64,000 nucleotides of DNA, taken from assembly GCF_016862555.1 (NCBI RefSeq), contig NZ_BONE01000048.1, forward strand, positions 1 to 64,000, read 5' to 3'. A program made the translations under genes and the position numbers. The notes below the pieces were generated by a model. The model did no database searches. It was not told the origin of the DNA and worked only from the letters and a program-made list of their open reading frames with translations. Positions 8,546 through 18,090 of the stretch are shown piece after piece. Position 1 is the first letter of the stretch. Each line of letters starts with the position of its first letter. This DNA comes from Asanoa siamensis. Lineage in GTDB: Bacteria; Actinomycetota; Actinomycetes; Mycobacteriales; Micromonosporaceae.

Positions 8546-9382
8546 ATGTGCCGCTGGATGGCGTTCTCCGGCTCGCCGCTGCTGATCGACACGCTGCTCT
8601 ACAAGCCGAAGCACTCGCTGATCGACCAGAGCCAGCACGCGGAGCTCGGCGCCGAGACGACGAACGGCGACGGGTTCGGGCTCGGCTGGTACCCGACCGA
8701 CCCGGTGCTGAGCGGCACGCCCGGCACGTTCCACGGCGTCGGGCCGGCGTGGAGCAACCGGAACCTGCGCGACCTCGCCGGCCACCTGCGCTCGCCGCTG
8801 TTCTTCGCGCACGTCCGGGCCTCGTCCGGCACGGCCGTGCAGGAGACCAACTGCCACCCCTTCCGCCACGAGAACTGGCTGTGGATGCACAACGGCTCGA
8901 TCCGGGACTTCGCGCGGCTCAAGCGCGACCTGCTGCTGGAGGTGGACGACGCGCTGTTCCCGCTGATCCAGGGCAGCACGGACTCCGAGGCGATGTTCTA
9001 CCTGGCCCTGACGTACGGGCTGCGGGACGACCCGGTGCCGGCGGTCGAGCGGATGGTCGGCTTCGTCGAGGCGACCGCCGCGCGGCACGGCGTGGCCGAT
9101 CCGGTGCAGATGACCGTGGCCACCACCGACGGCGAGCGCATCTGGGCGTTCCGCTACTCGACCGCGCACCAGTCCCGCACGTTGTTCTACTCGCGCACCG
9201 TGGACGGCCTGCGCGCCGTGCACCCGGAGGTCGAGGCGCTGCGGCTGCTCTCCGACCAGGACCGGCTGGTGGTCTCCGAGCCGCTGGGCGTCATGCCGGA
9301 CGCGTTCCGGGAGGTGCCCGAGTCGACCTACAGCGTGATCTATGCCGGCCAGGACGAGATGTCCGGTTTCAACCCGCGCTGA
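8546..9382 (+). CDS. Class II glutamine amidotransferase (EgtC/YafJ-like)
   Basis: The 278-residue protein begins MCRWMAFSG, placing the catalytic nucleophile Cys2 at the N-terminus after Met removal, as in N-terminal-nucleophile amidotransferases. NGDGFGLGWY, FFAHVRASSG, NCHPF and MHNGSI are the conserved glutaminase-site blocks. It is a stand-alone glutaminase domain, like EgtC or YafJ. It probably hydrolyses a gamma-glutamyl amide or peptide, but the substrate is unknown and no ergothioneine genes are nearby. Being 13 nt after the glutamate decarboxylase gene, it could supply or recycle glutamate for that enzyme (inference). Confidence 0.82.
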   Translation: MCRWMAFSGSPLLIDTLLYKPKHSLIDQSQHAELGAETTNGDGFGLGWYPTDPVLSGTPGTFHGVGPAWSNRNLRDLAGHLRSPLFFAHVRASSGTAVQETNCHPFRHENWLWMHNGSIRDFARLKRDLLLEVDDALFPLIQGSTDSEAMFYLALTYGLRDDPVPAVERMVGFVEATAARHGVADPVQMTVATTDGERIWAFRYSTAHQSRTLFYSRTVDGLRAVHPEVEALRLLSDQDRLVVSEPLGVMPDAFREVPESTYSVIYAGQDEMSGFNPR

Positions 9383-9423
9383 GCTGGGTCCGCGTACTCA
9401 CGGAACGGGCGCCGGATCCGTCA

Positions 9424-9435
9424 TACGCTCGCTGC
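9424..9435 (+). promoter_or_regulatory. -10-like hexamer for leaderless DUF2784 gene
   Basis: TACGCT at 9424-9429 precedes the GTG at 9436 by 6 nt with no ribosome site. The spacing matches the leaderless pattern seen for several other genes here. Confidence 0.4.
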
Positions 9436-9831
9436 GTGGGTTGGTCTGCGCTCGCGCTCGTGTTCCTGGCCCTGCACTTCGCCTTCATGGCGTACGTGCT
9501 GCTCGGCGGCTTCCTCGCCTGGAAGTGGCCGAAGACGCTCTGGCTGCACGTCCCGGCCATCGCCTGGGGCATCGCGCTGATCGGCTTCGGGCTCAACTGC
9601 CCGCTCACGTACGCGCAGAACTGGGCCCGCGGCCACGCCGGTGAAGGACCCCTGACCCGCGGCTTCGTCGACACCTACATCGAGGGTGTCCTCTATCCCG
9701 AGCGCTACGTGCATATCGCGCAGGCGGTGCTGGCCCTGATCGTGCTGGTCTCGTACGTCGGCATCTTCGTGCTCTGGCGCCGCCGCCGGAACCGCGCCGG
9801 CGCGGTCGAGATGCACCGCGAACGCGTCTAG
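9436..9831 (+). CDS. DUF2784 membrane protein
   Basis: The 131-residue product has about four membrane spans: ALALVFLALHFAFMAYVLLGG, LWLHVPAIAWGIALIGF, a central NCPLTYAQNW loop segment, and AVLALIVLVSYVGIFVLW near the C-terminus. The PLTYAQNWAR and FVDTYIEGVLYP signatures match the DUF2784 family, whose function is unknown. The GTG at 9436 is chosen because a TACGCT hexamer precedes it by 6 nt and the first helix then begins immediately. Its 3' end overlaps the convergent YbjN/TPR gene by 4 bp. Confidence 0.75.
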   Translation: MGWSALALVFLALHFAFMAYVLLGGFLAWKWPKTLWLHVPAIAWGIALIGFGLNCPLTYAQNWARGHAGEGPLTRGFVDTYIEGVLYPERYVHIAQAVLALIVLVSYVGIFVLWRRRRNRAGAVEMHRERV

Positions 9832-11375
9832 GGGAGCTCCGCCACGGCCGCCGCGAACGTCGTGCCCGTCGCGATCGCCGCGTTGATCAGGGTCGCGAGC
9901 TGCCCGGTGGTCGCGCCGTGCTCCAGGTCCGTGGTCACCTCGCCGGCGACCAGCAGGTCACCCTCGCCGGAGTCGTGCACGTACGCCTTCGGCATCAGCT
10001 TGTCGTGGTTCCAGGCGTTGCAGAACTCGTAGGCCTCCAGCAGCCGGCCGGCCGGCAACCGCCGCTCCGCCACCACCCGCACCTGCAGGATCTCCCGGCG
10101 CTCGCCGAGCCGCTCGAACTGGATGTACGCGCCCGGCCAGCGCCCGCCGACCAGCCCGTCCTCGTCGACCGCGTAGTGGTCGCCGCGGGCGTCCAGCACC
10201 TCCATGATCGATTCGAGCGTGAGCGGGCCGACCGCCACGTCGTCGAGCAGGATCGCGCCGCCCGTGACCACCGGCAGCTCCGTCAGCCACTCGCCGACCA
10301 GCCGCGACTGGTGGTCGGTGCCGTTGCGGGCGTCGAACCGCGCGGCCAGCGTCGCCGCGACCGCCGCCAGCACGCTGCCCAGCTCCCGCACCGTCAGGTC
10401 GGCGGCGGGCCGGTCACCGTGGGCCGGCCGGTGCACCCGCCGGTCGCCGAGACCCTCGGCGGTGGCCCGCCGGCAGACCAGCGTGCCGGCGGCGGCGAAG
10501 CGCATCGCGGACAGCTCGTCGTAGGGGTCGTCGAGGTCGCCGAGGTGGGTGGCGAGCAGGTCGACGCCGCGCCCGGCGAGCCCGGCCAGCGCGCAGAACC
10601 GCAGGTGGTCCGCGAGCAGCGGGAACGAGGCCCGGTCGAGCCGGTGGCGCCGGTAGGCGCGCAGGTGCGCCGCGGCGGCCTCGTCGAGCCGGCCGAGCCG
10701 CAGATAGGGGATCATCAGCGCCGCCAGCGCGCGCTCGGGTTGCTCGGGGCAGGCACCGGCGGACCGCAGGACCGGCTCGGCGACCGCCACGGCCGCGGCC
10801 CAGTCGCCCCACGCCGCGTGCAGGAACGCCCGGTCGGCGGGGTAGCAGGACGGGCAGAAGCCCGCGTCGCCCGGCTGGCCGTCGGAGAACCACGCGGCGT
10901 CGCCCGGCGGCGGCAGCTCGGCGTCGCAGCGGGCCAGCCACTCCCGGGCCGCCGCCAGGTCACCGACGTGGTCGGCCACCTCGGCGCGCAGCCGGTGCAC
11001 CGCGAACAGCGGGCGCTGGTCCTCGCGGAACCGGCGCTCCAGGTCGTCCAGCAGCGCTTCGGCCTCGGCGCGGCCGACGCCCGGCGACGCGCGAAACGTG
11101 CCGACCGCCCACAGGTGGTAGTAGCGCAGCAGGGCGAGCTCCGTGTCGGAGAACAGCAGCGGCTCGCGGTCGGCGGCGGCCCGGCACCAGGCGAACAGGC
11201 CCAGCACCCGGGCCGGTTCCGCGGCGTCCAGGCACGCGTCGATCAGGTCGAGCCGGGCCTCGAAGCCGAGCCGGACGTCGCCCGCCCGGTCGGCCGCGGC
11301 CACGACGGCGTCCAGCTCGGCCACCTTGGCGGGGCCGGGCGGCAGGTCGCGGGCGTCCGCGAGAGCGTCGCTCAC
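9828..11375 (-). CDS. TPR-like protein with C-terminal YbjN domain
   Basis: The 515-residue product has an Ala/Leu-rich all-helical N-terminal part (about residues 1-340) resembling tetratricopeptide repeats. A Cys-pair segment (GFCPSCYP) sits near residue 173. The C-terminal ~150 residues form a YbjN domain (LTLESIMEVLDARGDHYAVDEDGLVGGRWPG...YEFCNAWNHDKLMPKAYV). YbjN folds are described as sensory-transduction-regulator or chaperone-like; function here is unknown. It follows a stand-alone YbjN gene on the same strand with a 4-bp overlap, so the two are coupled. Confidence 0.65.
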   Translation of the reverse strand: MSDALADARDLPPGPAKVAELDAVVAAADRAGDVRLGFEARLDLIDACLDAAEPARVLGLFAWCRAAADREPLLFSDTELALLRYYHLWAVGTFRASPGVGRAEAEALLDDLERRFREDQRPLFAVHRLRAEVADHVGDLAAAREWLARCDAELPPPGDAAWFSDGQPGDAGFCPSCYPADRAFLHAAWGDWAAAVAVAEPVLRSAGACPEQPERALAALMIPYLRLGRLDEAAAAHLRAYRRHRLDRASFPLLADHLRFCALAGLAGRGVDLLATHLGDLDDPYDELSAMRFAAAGTLVCRRATAEGLGDRRVHRPAHGDRPAADLTVRELGSVLAAVAATLAARFDARNGTDHQSRLVGEWLTELPVVTGGAILLDDVAVGPLTLESIMEVLDARGDHYAVDEDGLVGGRWPGAYIQFERLGERREILQVRVVAERRLPAGRLLEAYEFCNAWNHDKLMPKAYVHDSGEGDLLVAGEVTTDLEHGATTGQLATLINAAIATGTTFAAAVAELP

Positions 11376-11800
11376 AGCTTCAGCCGTTCGAGCGTGTCGG
11401 CGAGCTGGCAGCCGCTGGAGATGCCGCAGGCCACGAGCTGGTCGAGCTGGTCGGCGGTGACGCCGTGGTCGAGATCGGCCACGACCTCACCCAGGACGCG
11501 TACGGTGCCGTCGTCGTTGACGTGCACGAACGCCTTGGGCCAGAGCTTGTCCTGGTTCCAGCCGTTGCAGAAGTCGTAGAGCGGCAGCACGTCGTCGATC
11601 GTGAAGACCCGGCTCGCCAGGGTGCGGATCTGCAGGATCTCGCCGCCGCGGCCCAGCCGGAAGAAGTAGATGAGGTTGTCGTCCCACCGGCCCACGAGGT
11701 CACCGGCGTCGTCCCGGGCGAACGCGTAGCCGTGCCCGTCGAGAACGCCCGCGATCAGCTCGTTGGTCAGGGGCAGCAACGCTCCGCCCGGCGATTCCAC
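11372..11800 (-). CDS. Stand-alone YbjN-domain protein
   Basis: This 142-residue protein consists almost wholly of a YbjN domain: LTNELIAGVLDGHGYAFARD at the N-terminus, then LIYFFRLGRGGEILQIRTLA and YDFCNGWNQDKLWPKAFVHV. That segment closely parallels the YEFCNAWNHDKLMPKAYVHD block of the next gene, so the two are paralogous domains arranged in tandem. The GTG at 11800 is used as start. It is divergent from ftsK with a ~109-bp gap. Confidence 0.72.
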   Translation of the reverse strand: MESPGGALLPLTNELIAGVLDGHGYAFARDDAGDLVGRWDDNLIYFFRLGRGGEILQIRTLASRVFTIDDVLPLYDFCNGWNQDKLWPKAFVHVNDDGTVRVLGEVVADLDHGVTADQLDQLVACGISSGCQLADTLERLKL

Positions 11801-11897
11801 GCCCGCGATAGTAGGCGCGCCGCGCGCCCACCAGCCAGTGCCGGCAAAGCCGACGGATTCTCGCGGCGCGTCGCGCGCCGCACGACCTGCGGCCCCT

Positions 11898-11909
11898 TAC
11901 CGTGAGACC
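11898..11909 (+). promoter_or_regulatory. -10-like hexamer for leaderless ftsK
   Basis: TACCGT at 11898-11903 is followed by 6 nt and the ATG at 11910. No Shine-Dalgarno sequence is present. Confidence 0.4.
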
Positions 11910-14390
11910 ATGCCCGGCCGCGCCCCGCAGACCAGCCGGCGTCGCACCGCGGCGTCGCCACGGTCCGGCACGACCGCGCGCGGGCGCACCACCAGCACCA
12001 ACACCCGGGCGCGCCCGACCTCGACCTACCGGCGCCGGCCGACCAACAGCGTGGGCTCGGTGGTGGGCCGGGCCGGCGGCGCGCTCTGGATGGGCGTCGC
12101 CCACAGCGTCGGGTGGATGGTCCGCGGCCTCGGCCGGGGTGCCGCCACCGCCCGCGACCTCGACCCCGAGCACCGCCGCGACGGCGCCGGCCTGCTCCTG
12201 CTGGGCCTCGCGATCCTGACCAGCGTCGCCGTCTGGTTCTCCTCGGCAGGCCCCCTCGGCCAGCGCATCGAGGACGGCGTCCGCCTGTTCATCGGCGCGA
12301 TCGCCGTCGCGCTGCCGGTGCTGCTGCTGTTCTGGGCGGTGCGGCTGATGCGGCCGCTGGTCGAGCTCGAGCACCGCGGCCGGGGGCTGGTCGGCTGGGG
12401 CTCGCTGCTGGTGTCGGTCTCCGGCCTCCTGCACATCGCCCAGTCGCCGATCGACACCGCGCAGCGCGACCACGCGGGCGGGCTGATCGGCGCCGCCGTC
12501 GGCACCGCCCTCGAACGGGCGATCACGGCCTATGTCGCGGTCCCGCTGCTGGTCCTCCTGCTGCTGTTCGGCCTGCTCGTGGTGACCGCGACCCCGATCA
12601 ACAAGGTGCCCGAGCGGGTCGGTGCGCTGTTCGCGGTCCTGCTGGGCCGGCCGGCGCCGGCCGACGAGCGCGAGCCCTTCGACGACGAGGACGAGGAGGA
12701 GCAGCCGACCGCCCGCCGCCGCCCCGCCCGCCGCCGGCAGGGCACCAAGGTCCTCGGGCTGGGCGACGACGAGCCCGGCGCCGACGACGACGACGAGGTC
12801 GTGCACGACACCGTCGCGCTGCCGCGGGTCAAGCCGGCCAAGGTGCCCACCGTCCGGAAGCAGGCGCCCGAGCACTCGCCGATGCCCACGCGGGCCGAGC
12901 AGCTCGCCATCAACGGGGTCGAGGGTGGCTACCTGCTGCCGCCGGCCAACCTGCTGCGCGGCGGCAGCGCCCCGAAGACCCGCAGCAAGGCCAACGACGA
13001 GGTGATCGCGGCCCTGACGGGCGTCTTCGAGCAGTTCGACGTCGACGCCGCGGTGACCGGCTTCACCCGGGGCCCGACGGTCACCCGCTACGAGGTCGAG
13101 CTCGGGCATGGCGTCAAGGTCGAGCGGATCACCCAGCTTTCGCGCAACATCGCGTACGCGGTGAAGTCGCCCGATGTCCGGATCCTGAGCCCGATCCCCG
13201 GCAAGAGCGCGGTCGGCGTGGAGATCCCCAACTCCGACCGGGAAGACGTCGCGCTCGGTGACGTGCTGCGCTCCCACGCGGCGACCTCCGACCAGCACCC
13301 GATGGTCGTCGCGCTCGGCAAGGACATCGAGGGCGGCTACGTGGTGGCCAACCTCGCCAAGATGCCGCACATCCTGATCGCCGGGGCGACCGGCGCGGGC
13401 AAGTCGTCCTGCCTCAACTCGCTGCTGGTCTCGATCCTGAGCCGGGCCACCCCCGACGAGGTGCGGCTCGTGCTGATCGACCCGAAGCGCGTCGAGATGT
13501 CCGCGTACGAGGGCATCCCGCACCTGGTCACGCCGATCATCACGAACCCGAAGAAGGCGGCCGACTCGCTCGACTGGGTCGTGCGCGAGATGGACATGCG
13601 CTACGACGACCTCGCCGCGGCCGGCGTACGCCACATCGACGACTACAACCGCAAGGTCCGGGCCGGCCAGATCAAGCCGCCGCCGGGCAGCGAGCGGGAG
13701 ATCCGGCCCTATCCCTACCTGCTGGTCATCGTCGACGAGCTGGCCGACCTGATGATGGTCGCGCCGCGCGACGTCGAGGACTCGGTCGTCCGGATCACCC
13801 AGCTCGCCCGGGCCGCCGGCATCCACCTTGTGCTGGCCACCCAGCGGCCGTCGGTCGACGTGGTGACGGGCCTGATCAAGGCCAACGTGCCGTCGCGGCT
13901 CGCGTTCGCCACCTCGTCGCTGGCCGACTCGCGGGTCATCCTCGACCAGCCCGGCGCCGAGAAGCTGATCGGTCGCGGCGACGGGCTGTTCCTGCCGATG
14001 GGCGCGTCGAAGCCGGTCCGCATCCAGGGCGCCTGGGTCAACGAGTCCGAGATCACCGACATCGTCAACTTCTGCAAGAAGCAGCGCGAGCCGGAGTTCC
14101 GGCCCGACGTGCTGACCAAGCCCGAAGACCCGAAGAAGAAGATCGACGAGGAGATCGGCGACGACCTCGACCTGCTGGTGCAGGCGATCGAGCTGGTCGT
14201 CACCTCGCAGTTCGGCTCGACCTCGATGCTCCAGCGCAAGCTGCGGGTCGGCTTCGCCAAGGCGGGCCGGCTGATGGACCTGATGGAGACGCGCGGCATC
14301 GTCGGCCCCTCGGAGGGGTCGAAGGCGCGCGACGTGCTCGTCAAGCCTGATGAGCTGGAGGGGGCGCTGGCCGGTCTCCGCGTCGAATGA
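11910..14390 (+). CDS. ftsK: DNA translocase FtsK/SpoIIIE
   Basis: FtsK is a septum-anchored ATPase that pumps chromosomal DNA during division or sporulation. The 826-residue protein has a basic Ser/Thr/Arg-rich N-terminus, several transmembrane helices (about residues 85-240), and an acidic linker (PFDDEDEEEQ). The alpha/beta motor has Walker A GATGAGKSS near residue 492 and a Walker B region LLVIVDELADLMM. The C-terminal winged-helix gamma domain (SQFGSTSMLQRKLRVGFAKAGRLMDLMETRG) reads KOPS-type sequences. ATG 11910 is chosen from the -10-like TACCGT six bases upstream. Its last 50 bp overlap a convergent small membrane gene. Confidence 0.95.
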   Translation: MPGRAPQTSRRRTAASPRSGTTARGRTTSTNTRARPTSTYRRRPTNSVGSVVGRAGGALWMGVAHSVGWMVRGLGRGAATARDLDPEHRRDGAGLLLLGLAILTSVAVWFSSAGPLGQRIEDGVRLFIGAIAVALPVLLLFWAVRLMRPLVELEHRGRGLVGWGSLLVSVSGLLHIAQSPIDTAQRDHAGGLIGAAVGTALERAITAYVAVPLLVLLLLFGLLVVTATPINKVPERVGALFAVLLGRPAPADEREPFDDEDEEEQPTARRRPARRRQGTKVLGLGDDEPGADDDDEVVHDTVALPRVKPAKVPTVRKQAPEHSPMPTRAEQLAINGVEGGYLLPPANLLRGGSAPKTRSKANDEVIAALTGVFEQFDVDAAVTGFTRGPTVTRYEVELGHGVKVERITQLSRNIAYAVKSPDVRILSPIPGKSAVGVEIPNSDREDVALGDVLRSHAATSDQHPMVVALGKDIEGGYVVANLAKMPHILIAGATGAGKSSCLNSLLVSILSRATPDEVRLVLIDPKRVEMSAYEGIPHLVTPIITNPKKAADSLDWVVREMDMRYDDLAAAGVRHIDDYNRKVRAGQIKPPPGSEREIRPYPYLLVIVDELADLMMVAPRDVEDSVVRITQLARAAGIHLVLATQRPSVDVVTGLIKANVPSRLAFATSSLADSRVILDQPGAEKLIGRGDGLFLPMGASKPVRIQGAWVNESEITDIVNFCKKQREPEFRPDVLTKPEDPKKKIDEEIGDDLDLLVQAIELVVTSQFGSTSMLQRKLRVGFAKAGRLMDLMETRGIVGPSEGSKARDVLVKPDELEGALAGLRVE

Positions 14391-14616
14391 GGCGGGCCGC
14401 CAGGCTCACGGCGGACACGACGGTCCAGGTGCCTTCCAGCAGCAGGAAGCCCCACGACTGCTGGCCGGCCGCGATCACCGCGAGGATGCCGGCGCCGGCG
14501 ATGTTCAGGACGAGGTACGGGATCGAGTGCGCATCCAGCTTGCCCGCCTGCGACGCGGCGAAGCCGGCGAGGATGAGCAGCGAGCCGATGATCTCGACAA
14601 TGTCGACAAGATGCAT
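14341..14616 (-). CDS. Small CBU_0592-like membrane protein
   Basis: The 91-residue product begins MHLVDIVEIIGSLLILAGFAASQ and has three hydrophobic helices (residues ~7-24, 34-53 and 57-74) with a charged C-terminal tail. The pattern matches the CBU_0592 family of short membrane proteins of unknown function. The ATG at 14616 is used because the first helix follows at once; longer forms would add a Pro/Arg-rich stretch. It overlaps the 3' end of ftsK by 50 bp, tail to tail. Confidence 0.6.
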   Translation of the reverse strand: MHLVDIVEIIGSLLILAGFAASQAGKLDAHSIPYLVLNIAGAGILAVIAAGQQSWGFLLLEGTWTVVSAVSLAARLIRRGDRPAPPPAHQA

Positions 14617-14792
14617 GGTGTGTTGCGCGCCGTCTTTGCTCGGCCGGGTACGGGGCGCTGCTCGTCCGGGGTGGGCGCCGTGACTGGCGCCGCCGCCACA
14701 CACCTTAGCGACGTTTGAGCGCCCGGGATGGTGGGATTCCTCACCGCGTGGGTCGTTGACCTGAACCGCGCTTCAACATCGAGGATGGTTTG

Positions 14793-15722
14793 GTGCCATT
14801 GCTCCTGACCGATGCCGACGTCGCCGCGCGGCTCGACGCGCCCACGGCCGTCGCCGCCATGCGCGACGCGCTGGTCGCGGCGCACGAGGGCCGGCTGATC
14901 GCCCCGCCGCGGGCCAGCGCCGTGCTGGAGGGCGGGCGGCTGGTGATGACCGCGGGCCATCTCGCCGACGAGTGGTACGGGTTCCGGTCCTACGACACCT
15001 TCGGGCACGCCGACGGCGAGCAACTCGTGGTGCTGCACGACGCCCGGGACGGGCGGATCCGGGCCATCGCGGTCGGCGAGGAGATCGGCTCGCGGCGCAC
15101 GGGTGCGCTCGGCGGCGCCGCCGTCGACCTGCTGGCCCGCCCGGACGCGGCGTCGGTCGGCGTGATCGGCTCCGGGCGGCAGGCCTGGACCCAGCTCTGG
15201 GCGGCCGCCGCGGTGCGGCCGTTGTCGTCCGTGCGGGTGTTCAGCCGGTCCGCGGCGCGCCGGGGCGCCTTCGCGGCCCGGGTGTCCGCCGCGCTCGGTG
15301 TGCCGGCGGCGCCGGTGGAGTCCGCCGCCGACGCGGTGCGCGGCCGGGACCTGGTGATCGTCGCGACGACCAGCGAGGAGCCGGTGCTCTCGGCCGCGGA
15401 CGTCGTGCCGGGCGCGCACGTCAACCTGGTCGGGTTCAAGCAGCGGGGGCGCGCGGAGTTCGGCATCGACCTGCTGGGCCGGGCCGGGGTGATCGCCACG
15501 GACTCGCCGGCGCAGGCGGTCGCGTACTCGCCGCCGCTGTTGATGTGCGGCACGCCCCTCGAGGGCGCGCTGTGCGACCTGGGCGCGATCGCCGCCGGCG
15601 CGGCGCCCGGCCGGCGGTCCGCCGACGAGATCACCGTGTTCCTGTCGGTGGGACTGGCGGGGACCGAGGTGTTCCTGCTCGACCGGGTCGCCACGCTGCT
15701 GACGTCAGCGGACGTCGGCTGA
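14793..15722 (+). CDS. Ornithine cyclodeaminase / mu-crystallin family protein
   Basis: The 309-residue Rossmann-fold protein has the family core: EEIGSRRTGALGGAAVDLLARPDA followed by VGVIGSGRQAWTQL (dinucleotide-binding glycine motif, residues ~123-136), FSRSAARR, DLVIVATTSEEPV and HVNLVGFKQRGRAEF. Members include ornithine cyclodeaminase, alanine dehydrogenase and ketimine reductase. The substrate is uncertain because no biosynthetic partner is adjacent. GTG 14793 is used; a purine-rich gagga lies about 7 nt upstream, too close to the TTG one codon earlier. Confidence 0.78.
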   Translation: MPLLLTDADVAARLDAPTAVAAMRDALVAAHEGRLIAPPRASAVLEGGRLVMTAGHLADEWYGFRSYDTFGHADGEQLVVLHDARDGRIRAIAVGEEIGSRRTGALGGAAVDLLARPDAASVGVIGSGRQAWTQLWAAAAVRPLSSVRVFSRSAARRGAFAARVSAALGVPAAPVESAADAVRGRDLVIVATTSEEPVLSAADVVPGAHVNLVGFKQRGRAEFGIDLLGRAGVIATDSPAQAVAYSPPLLMCGTPLEGALCDLGAIAAGAAPGRRSADEITVFLSVGLAGTEVFLLDRVATLLTSADVG

Positions 15723-15733
15723 GGGTCGCCCGG

Positions 15734-15745
15734 TACCCTCGTTAG
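15734..15745 (+). promoter_or_regulatory. -10-like hexamer for leaderless rimO
   Basis: TACCCT at 15734-15739 lies 6 nt before the rimO GTG at 15746, and no ribosome-binding sequence intervenes. Confidence 0.42.
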
Positions 15746-17254
15746 GTGTCCGCTTCCTCCTCGACCGATGGCGCCCGTCGCAGGGTCGCGCTGCTGACCC
15801 TGGGCTGCGCCCGCAACGAGGTCGACTCCGAGGAGCTGGCCGCCCGGTTGCACGGTGGCGGCTGGGACGTGACCACCGACGGCGAGGGCGCCGACGTGGT
15901 CCTGGTCAACACCTGTGGCTTCGTCGAGAAGGCCAAGCAGGACTCGATCCAGACGCTGCTCGCCGCGGCCGACACCGGCGCCAAGGTGGTCGCCGCCGGC
16001 TGCATGGCCGAGCGCTACGGCAAGGAGCTGGCCGACAGCCTGCCTGAGGCCGAGGCGGTGCTGGGCTTCGACGACTACCCCGACATCGCGGCCCGCCTCG
16101 ACGCGGTGCTGGCCGGCGAGACGATCAACCCGCACATCCCGCGCGACCGCCGCGAGCTGCTGCCGCTGACCCCCGTCGCCCGCCGGGCCGCGGCCGTCGT
16201 GCAGCCCGGGCACGCGGTCGTCGACGAGCACACGCCCGCCCACCTGCGCACCGTGCTGCGCCGCCGGCTCGACCAGGGCCCGGTGGCCTCGCTCAAGCTG
16301 GCCAGCGGGTGCGACCGGCGGTGCACGTTCTGCGCGATCCCCGCGTTCCGTGGCGCGTTCGTCTCGCGTACCCCGGACGAGCTGTTGGCCGAGGCCGAGT
16401 GGCTCGCCGGCACGGGGGTCCGCGAGCTGGTCCTGGTCTCCGAGAACTCGACGTCCTACGGCAAGGACCTGGGCGACCCGCGCGCGCTGGAGAAGCTCGT
16501 GCCGCAGCTCGCGGCGGTGCCGGGCATCGTCCGGGTGCGGGCGAGCTACCTGCAGCCGGCGGAGACGCGGCCGGGCCTGGTCGAGGCGCTCGCGACGACA
16601 CCGGGCGTCGCGCCCTACTTCGACCTGTCGTTCCAGCACTCCAGCGAGCCGGTGCTGCGCCGGATGCGCCGGTTCGGCTCGACGGAGCGGTTCCTGGAGC
16701 TGCTCGCGTCGGCCCGCGCGCTGGCGCCTTCGCTGGGCGCCCGGTCCAACTTCATCGTCGGCTTCCCGGGCGAGACCCGCGGCGACTTCGACGAGCTGGT
16801 CCGGTTCCTGAGCGAGGCGCGGCTCGACGCGATCGGCGTCTTCGACTACAGCGACGAGGACGGCACCGAGGCGGCGGGCTTCACCGACAAGGTCAAGAAC
16901 GCCACGATCAAGCGGCGGTACGACAAGCTCGCGGCGCTGGCCGACGAGCTGTGCTCGCAGCGGGCCGAGGAGCGCCTCGGGTCGCTGGTCGAGGTGCTGG
17001 TCGACACCGTCGAGGACGGCGTCGTCGAGGGCCGCGGCGCGCACCAGGCCCCGGAGGTCGACGGCTCGACCACGCTGGTGGCGCCGGCCGACGGCTCTGT
17101 GGACCTGGCGGCCCTGCGCCCCGGCGACCTGGTCCGCGCCCGGGTGACCGGCTCCGAGGGCGTCGACCTCGTGGCGGTCCCGGAAGAGATGATCAGCGCG
17201 GCCCCGCTGGTCCGCGCCGCCGCGGACGTCCCGGCCCAGGCGGCCCGCCGGTGA
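15746..17254 (+). CDS. rimO: Ribosomal protein S12 methylthiotransferase RimO
   Basis: RimO is a radical-SAM enzyme that adds a methylthio group to a conserved aspartate of ribosomal protein S12. The 502-residue product shows the N-terminal MTTase cluster cysteines ([25 protein letters not shown]), the radical-SAM CX3CX2C motif in [11 protein letters not shown], and RimO-specific [13 protein letters not shown] and [11 protein letters not shown]-terminal TRAM-like domain ([17 protein letters not shown]...[13 protein letters not shown]) follows. The MiaB paralogue is at 58.9 kb. The stop overlaps the pgsA GTG (GTGA), so they are coupled. Confidence 0.94.
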   Translation: MSASSSTDGARRRVALLTLGCARNEVDSEELAARLHGGGWDVTTDGEGADVVLVNTCGFVEKAKQDSIQTLLAAADTGAKVVAAGCMAERYGKELADSLPEAEAVLGFDDYPDIAARLDAVLAGETINPHIPRDRRELLPLTPVARRAAAVVQPGHAVVDEHTPAHLRTVLRRRLDQGPVASLKLASGCDRRCTFCAIPAFRGAFVSRTPDELLAEAEWLAGTGVRELVLVSENSTSYGKDLGDPRALEKLVPQLAAVPGIVRVRASYLQPAETRPGLVEALATTPGVAPYFDLSFQHSSEPVLRRMRRFGSTERFLELLASARALAPSLGARSNFIVGFPGETRGDFDELVRFLSEARLDAIGVFDYSDEDGTEAAGFTDKVKNATIKRRYDKLAALADELCSQRAEERLGSLVEVLVDTVEDGVVEGRGAHQAPEVDGSTTLVAPADGSVDLAALRPGDLVRARVTGSEGVDLVAVPEEMISAAPLVRAAADVPAQAARR

Positions 17255-17892
17255 CCGGGGCTCCCGCTCCCGACCCCGCACCGACCGTCGCTCCCGTCCT
17301 CAACGCCGCCAACGGCCTCACGGCCCTGCGCATCCTGCTGGTCCCCGTCTTCGTGGCGCTGGTGATCGCGTCACAGCTCGAACACGCGGGCTGGCGCATC
17401 GCGGCGTGCCTGACCTTCGCCTTCGCCTCGGCCACGGACCTGGTCGACGGCTGGATCGCCCGCCGGTACGGCCTGGTCACGCCGTTCGGCAAGGTCGCGG
17501 ACCCGATCGCCGACAAGGCCCTGACGGGCGCGGCGCTGGTGCTGCTCTCCTGGTACGGCGCCCTGCCGTGGTGGGTGACGGCGGTGATCCTGGTCCGCGA
17601 ATGGGGCATCACGCTGATGCGCCTCTGGGTGATCCGCTACGGCGTGATCGCGGCGAGCCGCGGCGGCAAGCTGAAAACGGCACTGCAGATCGTCGCGATC
17701 GCCTGGTACCTCTGGCCGGTGCCGGACGCGATCGAGCCCATCGGCTTCTGGATCATGACGGCCGCGGTGGTGGTCACGGTGGTGACGGGCCTGGACTACA
17801 TCCTGCAGGCGATCCGGCTACGCCAGAACGCCCGGCACACCCCGCCGAGCCACACCGTCGAGCCCACGGGCACGCCCGACACAGCGCTCTAG
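17251..17892 (+). CDS. pgsA: CDP-diacylglycerol-glycerol-3-phosphate 3-phosphatidyltransferase
   Basis: This integral membrane enzyme makes phosphatidylglycerol phosphate for anionic phospholipid synthesis. The 213-residue product has five to six membrane helices and the CDP-alcohol phosphatidyltransferase motif DG-x2-AR-x8-G-x3-D-x3-D, visible from DGWIARR to KVADPIADK around residues 62-85. Gene order rimO-pgsA-cinA-clgR-pspA parallels the M. tuberculosis pgsA3-clgR-pspA group. Translation is coupled to rimO by a 4-bp overlap. Confidence 0.93.
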   Translation: MTGAPAPDPAPTVAPVLNAANGLTALRILLVPVFVALVIASQLEHAGWRIAACLTFAFASATDLVDGWIARRYGLVTPFGKVADPIADKALTGAALVLLSWYGALPWWVTAVILVREWGITLMRLWVIRYGVIAASRGGKLKTALQIVAIAWYLWPVPDAIEPIGFWIMTAAVVVTVVTGLDYILQAIRLRQNARHTPPSHTVEPTGTPDTAL

Positions 17893-18090
17893 GGAACGGT
17901 CTCCGCTCTTCCCCCATCCCCCCGATCGGTGCCAGGTCCTCGGCTCTCGATCGGGGTCAAGGGTGGCCGGCAGGCCATCGGCGCAGCCGACGCGAAGCGC
18001 CCTTGATGCCGGTCGAGGGCCGTGGAGAATTGCAAGCCGGGGGGACGGATCTCCCTGCGAGATGCCACCCACACGAGCAGAATCGCCAAG
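17893..18090. other. pgsA-cinA intergenic region with small hairpin
   Basis: This 198-bp gap holds no convincing gene. It contains the sequence ATCTCCCTGCGAGAT near 18050-18064, an inverted repeat with 5-bp arms, and an unusually AT-rich stretch for this genome (GTGGAGAATTGCAAG near 18021-18035). It may carry the cinA promoter or a repeated element, but no second copy was noticed in this window. Confidence 0.3.

Noticed and set aside
14990-17281. 763-codon minus-strand frame opposite the cyclodeaminase and rimO
   Set aside because: Shadow of conserved plus-strand genes; low-complexity Arg/Asp/Gln-rich product.
17985-18060. pgsA-cinA gap as a possible riboswitch or repeat
   Set aside because: Only a 5-bp hairpin is visible and no matching copy was noted in this window; not enough to call.
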